The notes below the pieces were generated by a model. That model made no database searches, was not told the DNA's origin, and worked only from the letters and a program-made list of their open reading frames with translations. A DNA stretch of 27,688 nt, taken from NCBI GenBank assembly GCA_046590195.1, contig JBKJTP010000071.1, positions 1 through 27,688 of the forward strand. Reading direction: 5' to 3'. This document shows positions 23,087-27,688 of this stretch, one piece after another. The DNA comes from JBKJTP01 sp046590195 (GTDB lineage Bacteria > Bacteroidota > Ignavibacteria > Palsa-1295). Numbering within the stretch: the stretch's first letter is position 1; the number at the start of each line of letters is the position of its first letter. A program made the position numbers and the translations under genes.

Positions 23087-26000
23087 TTATTTGACGAGTG
23101 TCATACGTTTGGAGTCGATACGAAGGCCATCAACACGCAACGTATAGGTGTAGGTGCCGGATGAAAGGCGGGAGGCATCGATCTGCTCGAAGTGCTGACC
23201 CTCGCCCAGGAACCTGCGGTCCGTCTTCAGAGCGTCGCGGCCCAGCTCATCCGTGATCGTGATCTCGACATAACCAGCACGGCGAAGCGAGAACGGGATC
23301 GTGGTCGATGGATTGAACGGGTTCGGATAGTTCTGCTCAAGACCGCCGATGGCGGCTGTGGCATCGCGCGCAACGCCCGAGAGCGGAGAGTCTGTGAGAT
23401 TCACTTTGATCAACGATGACGAGCTTCCGCCAGGAGCGAGCAGCGTCATCCACAAGGACTGACCGCCATTGCGGGTGTCGAGCTCGAGACCGCGGACGTT
23501 CGTGCCTTGGTTCGTTGCTTCCTGCACATACGAGTAGGATATCTCCTGACCCGTTGTCGGATTGAGCCATGTGAGGTAGCTGTCGTAAAGACGCGCAGTC
23601 GCATCGTCACCCTGGAAGTCGGTCCATGTGTGCAAAAGCTGGTTCTTGTTCGGATCCCATGTCAGGCAGCGTCCGCCGAACGGTGAGTGTCTGGTCACGT
23701 AGATCTGATCGTACAGCACCTCGGTGTTATTCTTATCGAGCTTAAAAATGCGGTTGCCGTCATTGTCGGGGTTGCGATCGACGAGCAGAAGGGTATCGCC
23801 CTGCACCATGATGCCCGTGCCATAAACTGCAGGGGAGGTGATGGTACGAAGCACTGTGCCTTCGCGAGTCACTTCATACACGCGAGAGGAATTATCCGCG
23901 CGTGCTGAGTGAACCCAGATGTGCTTTGTCTCTTTGTCGAAAGTGATGCCGGTGAGGCTATTGCGTCCGGCGCCTAGATCGATCGTACCGAGCACTTGTC
24001 CATTGTCAGGATGGATCTTGTAGAGCTTTGTCGCTGCCGCTGCAGTCGCATCGAAGTGAGTTGCGTAGAGTACGTTCAGCTCTTCGTCGAATGCGATATC
24101 ATACATGTATAGCGGCTGCTGCGAGACGACATGCGATATCATGCCGGCTTTCAACTGCTGGATCTGGAACAGACCTGAACGCACCGTGTCTGTGCCTACA
24201 TAGGCACGCACCACGACATTCATGCTCGGAAGTTGCGCCACCTTGTTCAACTCGAGCCTCGTTGTGCTGCTCTTGCCAAGCTCGATAAAGTTATCGCCGC
24301 CATCGAGACTGATCTCGACCGTCGCTTCACCAGCCGGCAATCCGCGCCATGACACAACACCGGGCTGTCCGAAGATCCAGGTCTTCCCGACAGTTGGTGA
24401 TGTGATCGCCATCGTCTCGTTCGACAGCTGGATCTCCCAGATCGAACGGCCATGCGTACCAACGCGAAGCACACGCTGCGTCTTGTGAATGTCCATGTCG
24501 AAGACAGGCACGTTCGGAAGTCCTGTGCCATAAGGCATCCATTCTGCACCGCCATCAGGGGAGAAGAATACACCAACGTCCGTCGCGAGATAGAGCGAGT
24601 TCGGGTTGTCCGGATCGATCACCATCTCATTGACCGGAATGTCAGGCAAGTTGTTGCTGATGTCGGTCCATGATTCGCCAGAGTTTACTGACTTGTACAC
24701 GTGTCCGCCACCAAAGCCAGAGAGCGTTGCGTAGATACTAGTCTTCGATCCAGGTGAGAACTTCGCGCTTGTGACAGAGCGTCCTGGCAATCCTGCCGAG
24801 CGATCGAAGTAGCCGCTAACATTTCCATCAGCATCGGCAGTGTAAAACACCTTTCCGCTACCTGTGCTGATAAGCAAATGCTTGCCATCACCATACGGCT
24901 CGATATAGCTGATCGTGTTGCCGCCGAAGGCAAGTTGCTTGCTCTTACGGGTCCAGCTGGAGCCGCGTGATGATGAGATGTAAAGGTTGGTCGTGCCGAA
25001 GTACAAGCGATTATTCTTTGAATCGTAGACAAGCGGCTTCAACCAATTGACTGTGTCGGTCGAGCGGATCCCGCTGCTCAATTGCGATTCCGAGCCGTTG
25101 GAATTGCGAATAGGATAGAGTGTCGATCCATCACCTGGGCGCACATAAAAGATCGTCGTTGGATCGTTCTCATCGACCTGCACATACGAGCCATCGCCCG
25201 CTGCAAGCACCGTCCAGGCATCTGTTGACGATCCGTAGAGCGTGCCGTTGTCCTGCGTACCGCCGTATGTCAGATCAGGCTGCGTCTGATCGACCGTGAT
25301 GCCGTAAAACTGCGTGATCGCAAGGTCGTCTTGATAAGACTCAACGGTTTCGCCTTTATCTTCCGAGACCCACACACCACCGTCGTTTGTGAAGTAGACC
25401 ACGTCAGGATTCGATGGAGCAAAAGCTGCATTGTGTTGATCGGGATGGATTCCATCGCCAGAGCTTGCGTAAGCGCGTCCGACATCCTGCCAACTTTGTC
25501 CGCCATCAGCGGTCATCCACGATGAGATACCGCCCATGATGATACGCTCAGCATCGGTCGGATCGATCTTGATGTAGATGTCGTACCAACCTTGCTTGTT
25601 ATCACCAAAGATATCCCCGTTAATGTTGTAGATATCTTCCCAGGTCTCGCCGCCATCGTGGCTGCGCTCAGCTGTCTGCACGCTGCCATCGTTACGGGCA
25701 GCAAGAACTACCACCGATTTCCAATCTGAAGGAAGGACGTCGACGTGGATGCGTCGCATCTCGAGCCATGAGCGCTTTAGCACCCATGTATCACCTGCAT
25801 CCATCGAGAGATAGACGCCTGCACTCGCCATCGCGGCATACAGTACGTCTTCATTGCCATTAAGCGCAAGCACGAGATCGTTAGCGCCAGAGCTTGGGAG
25901 GCCATTGGATAATTTACGCCACGTGGTGCCGCCATCATCCGAGCGGAAGACTCCGCCACCCGACTTACCGCCTGCTGCATAAACGCGCTGGCTGATCTTC

Positions 26001-26638
26001 GGATGCACGATGATCTTTGAGAACGCGCCGACATTCATCAGGCCGATATTCTTCCATGTGCGGCCGCCATCGACCGACTTCATCAGCCCCGCACCGTAAT
26101 ACGATCCGACACCTTCTGCAAGTTCGCCTGTACCCGCATACATAATGCTCGGGTCCTGCGGATCGATCGCAAGCGAGCCGACCGCTAACGACATTGCGTT
26201 ATCAGTCAGAGGCGTCCACTTCTTACCCTTGTTGACCGTCTTCCAAATACCGCCGTTGGCAGCACCTGCGAATGCGATGTTCTCATCAGCCGGATGGACA
26301 GCGATCGAAAGAACGCGGCCTGCATGATAGCCAAAGAACGGCTCGATGTTCGCTGGGCCGACAAGCTTCCAAGCAGGCGTAGCAGCAAGCATCTGTCCCT
26401 TGCCAGGTGTAACTGGCTTCATTGATTGCGTTTGCATCACTGCCTTCGCATAAGCATTGTCAGGGATCTTACCGCCTGATTCACGCTGATCGAAGAACCA
26501 TTTATACCGAAGCTTTGAAGCAGCAGCCTTCTCCGCTGCACGGTCCGGCTTCAGCCACTGGGCTTCTACGGGAGTAGCAAATAGATAGGGGAGTGCGCAA
26601 AGCACAACAACTGCGGCCAACGGGCGGAGTAGTCGCAT
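23087..26638 (-). CDS. secreted BNR/sortilin-type beta-propeller protein with type IX sorting domain
   Basis: The 1183-residue protein has a signal peptide (cleavage after VEA at about residue 26), then a propeller region (about 95-735) with many Asp-box repeats: SVDGGRTW (188), SDDGGTTW (233), SMDAGDTW (278), SHDGGETW (326), TADGGQSW (376), SSSRGSSW (555), SVNSGESW (650), SPDGGAEW (693). Next comes an Ig-like domain of the Kre9/Ser-Thr-rich type (741-828), a second, SMP-30/NHL-like propeller (about 843-1085), and the T9SS type A sorting domain (1098-1183) opening GGLEQNYPNPFNPSTTI. The last domain directs export across the outer membrane by the type IX system. Asp-box propellers bind or cut glycans or peptides in some proteins; no catalytic residues can be assigned here. 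It is probably surface-attached or released. Confidence 0.92.
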   Translation of the reverse strand: MRLLRPLAAVVVLCALPYLFATPVEAQWLKPDRAAEKAAASKLRYKWFFDQRESGGKIPDNAYAKAVMQTQSMKPVTPGKGQMLAATPAWKLVGPANIEPFFGYHAGRVLSIAVHPADENIAFAGAANGGIWKTVNKGKKWTPLTDNAMSLAVGSLAIDPQDPSIMYAGTGELAEGVGSYYGAGLMKSVDGGRTWKNIGLMNVGAFSKIIVHPKISQRVYAAGGKSGGGVFRSDDGGTTWRKLSNGLPSSGANDLVLALNGNEDVLYAAMASAGVYLSMDAGDTWVLKRSWLEMRRIHVDVLPSDWKSVVVLAARNDGSVQTAERSHDGGETWEDIYNINGDIFGDNKQGWYDIYIKIDPTDAERIIMGGISSWMTADGGQSWQDVGRAYASSGDGIHPDQHNAAFAPSNPDVVYFTNDGGVWVSEDKGETVESYQDDLAITQFYGITVDQTQPDLTYGGTQDNGTLYGSSTDAWTVLAAGDGSYVQVDENDPTTIFYVRPGDGSTLYPIRNSNGSESQLSSGIRSTDTVNWLKPLVYDSKNNRLYFGTTNLYISSSRGSSWTRKSKQLAFGGNTISYIEPYGDGKHLLISTGSGKVFYTADADGNVSGYFDRSAGLPGRSVTSAKFSPGSKTSIYATLSGFGGGHVYKSVNSGESWTDISNNLPDIPVNEMVIDPDNPNSLYLATDVGVFFSPDGGAEWMPYGTGLPNVPVFDMDIHKTQRVLRVGTHGRSIWEIQLSNETMAITSPTVGKTWIFGQPGVVSWRGLPAGEATVEISLDGGDNFIELGKSSTTRLELNKVAQLPSMNVVVRAYVGTDTVRSGLFQIQQLKAGMISHVVSQQPLYMYDIAFDEELNVLYATHFDATAAAATKLYKIHPDNGQVLGTIDLGAGRNSLTGITFDKETKHIWVHSARADNSSRVYEVTREGTVLRTITSPAVYGTGIMVQGDTLLLVDRNPDNDGNRIFKLDKNNTEVLYDQIYVTRHSPFGGRCLTWDPNKNQLLHTWTDFQGDDATARLYDSYLTWLNPTTGQEISYSYVQEATNQGTNVRGLELDTRNGGQSLWMTLLAPGGSSSSLIKVNLTDSPLSGVARDATAAIGGLEQNYPNPFNPSTTIPFSLRRAGYVEITITDELGRDALKTDRRFLGEGQHFEQIDASRLSSGTYTYTLRVDGLRIDSKRMTLVK

Positions 26639-26771
26639 CTACAAAAAGGGATAAATAAAGATGTTATCTAGGAAGCCTATGAGGTTGGCTCCTGCTTAAA
26701 CCAAGGACACATAAACAGCCTCAACAGAGCACCAAAAGTTCGGCGTTCTTTGCGTGGGGAGTCGATATGCG
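26639..26771. other. intergenic region before the T9SS protein gene
   Basis: It must hold the promoter of the exported-protein gene if that gene is not read from upstream, but I find no convincing promoter motif. A weak bulged hairpin, AGGAAGCC (26670-26677) with GGCTCCT (26687-26693), lies between the two minus-strand genes and is followed on the minus strand by a T-rich stretch, so it may be a poor terminator for the upstream gene. Confidence 0.3.
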
Positions 26772-27548
26772 TTAGATGTGCTCCTTGCCTTCGAGAGGAT
26801 TCGTCCACAGGTTCTGCGTCGGACTGACCTCAAGCGCTGCATCGGCTTCGCACTCGCGCCAGATCATCTGGCAAGGGAAGCGGTTCTCGTTCAGGGCGCG
26901 GCAAAGGACGAGGGAGTCCAGGCCCATACCGATCTCCTGAAGCTTGCGGAGGTCAGGAAAGCCGCGGACGCCGTGAAGGACTGTCAGGCGAATGCCGAAG
27001 CTCTTCGCGCAGTCATGCAGGTTTCTGAGAGCATCCCAATCGATGCAATCGGACTCCAGAGTATCTACCGGAGAGATATCCACACCCAGACGGCCAATGC
27101 CGTGGTCCTTCAATACTGACATTAAACCGAGGTCAAAATCGAGATTCACCGTACCGACGACCTTACTATTGCTGTACTCGGTAGTTAGCTCGAAGAGCGA
27201 ATTCAGGCTAGCTGATTCAGGAAGAAAAACCCTGTAAATCCCATGATCAAACAGCTTAGCAAGATCACTTGAAGCTCCGGGGAGCTGGGACATCGAGATC
27301 TTGAGCGGAATATCGACCGCTGCGCGGATCGACGCAATAGCTTCCAGGCTCTCATCAGACCACGGCTCAGAGTCGAAAAACTCGAGATTCAGCGTCTTGG
27401 CGTTCTCCTTGCGCAACAGTCGTGCTCGGTCAGCCGGAGACATTGAGTAGATGTCGGCGCTAGAGCAGTCGTCGCGGGAGGTCAGTGCAGAGATTTGCGA
27501 GGCGCAGATGCCGTGAACGATCGGAATTGTCGGTATGATCAGCAGCAT
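26772..27548 (-). CDS. divergent HisA/HisF-family TIM-barrel protein, probably not an active isomerase
   Basis: The 258-residue protein follows the HisA pattern along its length: MLLIIPTIPIVHG at the start, IYSMSPADRARLLRKENAKTL, DESLEAIASIRAAVDIPLKI, LAKLFDHGIYRVFL, and a HisA-like end, FPDLRKLQEIGMGLDSLVLC then RALNENRFPCQMIWR. HisA isomerises ProFAR in histidine synthesis. Key sites differ: the catalytic aspartate of the usual IPAIDL is proline here (IPTIPI), the GGG phosphate grip after strand 3 reads SMS, and the second one (usually ASGG) reads LHGV. It is therefore likely a pseudo-enzyme or has a new ligand. A tail of about 25 residues follows the barrel. It lies upstream of the T9SS protein gene on the same strand; no other his gene adjoins. 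Confidence 0.7.
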   Translation of the reverse strand: MLLIIPTIPIVHGICASQISALTSRDDCSSADIYSMSPADRARLLRKENAKTLNLEFFDSEPWSDESLEAIASIRAAVDIPLKISMSQLPGASSDLAKLFDHGIYRVFLPESASLNSLFELTTEYSNSKVVGTVNLDFDLGLMSVLKDHGIGRLGVDISPVDTLESDCIDWDALRNLHDCAKSFGIRLTVLHGVRGFPDLRKLQEIGMGLDSLVLCRALNENRFPCQMIWRECEADAALEVSPTQNLWTNPLEGKEHI

Positions 27549-27611
27549 AATGCTTGCGCCATAAGTTAGCCAGTCAGTTCTGTATACTCAAAAAGCTGGC
27601 TTTTGTAACGA

Positions 27612-27647
27612 GAGGGCCTGTATCGGCTAGGAGAACAAGCCCTCCTA
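27612..27647. repeat. palindromic element with two competing stems
   Basis: GAGGGCCTG (27612-27620) pairs with CAAGCCCTC (27636-27644) with one mismatch, and TAGGAG (27628-27633) pairs perfectly with CTCCTA (27642-27647). The right arms overlap, so only one stem can form at a time. It lies 60-100 bases upstream of the HisA-like gene. It could be a leader structure of that transcript, a terminator for a gene beyond the window or a dispersed repeat; the sequence does not decide. Confidence 0.45.
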
Positions 27648-27688
27648 CATTTGCTTTTCAAACAGCGTTCCACATCGATTATATCCAC

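Noticed and set aside
27582..27604. AAAAGC-TG-GCTTTT palindrome next to GTATAC, as a terminator or promoter
   Set aside because: The two-base loop is too tight for a stable hairpin and no gene end is visible beside it; the TATA-like piece has no matching upstream element.
1..27688. CRISPR arrays, tRNA or rRNA genes, insertion sequences, prophage or defence genes
   Set aside because: No regularly spaced repeats, no cloverleaf or rRNA-like blocks and no transposase, integrase or nuclease motifs were seen on reading both strands; a tRNAscan or HMM run was not possible.

Overview
This window looks like chromosomal DNA from a free-living, probably aerobic member of the Bacteroidota/Chlorobiota (FCB) group, perhaps close to Ignavibacteria or Kapabacteria. 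The strongest clue is a 1183-residue secreted beta-propeller protein (23087-26638) ending in a typical type IX secretion sorting domain (NYPNPFNPSTTI...). The two oxygen-dependent heme enzymes (HemF, HemY-type HemG) and the general lack of strong Shine-Dalgarno sequences fit this. The lineage is my inference; no rRNA gene is present to settle it. No tRNA, rRNA, CRISPR array, transposase or prophage gene was seen.

Layout. (1) 1-551: a possible 5' end of a minus-strand exported protein leaving the window, then a plus-strand exported rhodanese-domain protein ending at a bidirectional terminator. (2) 635-2570, minus: an Lrp/AsnC regulator followed by a GSI-alpha glutamine synthetase. (3) 2690-4931, plus: a tightly coupled operon of threonine aldolase, hot-dog thioesterase and an unrecognised 248-aa protein. 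(4) 4935-5005: a nested palindromic repeat where converging transcripts meet. (5) 5009-16544, minus: the central feature, a nearly gapless operon in transcription order ccsA/hemX-like, hemA, hemC, hemD, hemE, hemF, hemH, hisN-like phosphatase, hemG(hemY), hemB, hemL. (6) 16677-19063, minus: asd overlapping an MFS transporter gene. (7) 19132-22933, minus: lysA, serS and an RmlD-like reductase. (8) 23087-27548, minus: the T9SS-exported propeller protein preceded by a divergent HisA-family TIM-barrel protein.

How the genes work together. The heme block encodes every enzyme from glutamyl-tRNA to protoheme by the C5 route and the protoporphyrin-dependent branch: HemA, HemL, HemB, HemC, HemD, HemE, HemF, HemG, HemH. 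Many junctions overlap by 1 or 4 bases (TAATG, TGATG, ATGA), so translation is probably coupled. Two non-heme members travel with it: a HemX/CcsA-family membrane protein at the head and a HisN-type phosphatase between hemH and hemG. asd and lysA together supply the aspartate-semialdehyde and final steps of lysine/diaminopimelate synthesis.

Most worth a second look: the histidine-rich N-terminal tail on the zinc-type HemB; the HisN-like phosphatase embedded in the heme operon; the HisA-like protein that has lost the canonical catalytic aspartate and the phosphate-binding glycines; the nested palindromic repeats at 4935-5005, 20527-20585 and 27612-27647; and the inverted repeat in front of the threonine aldolase gene.
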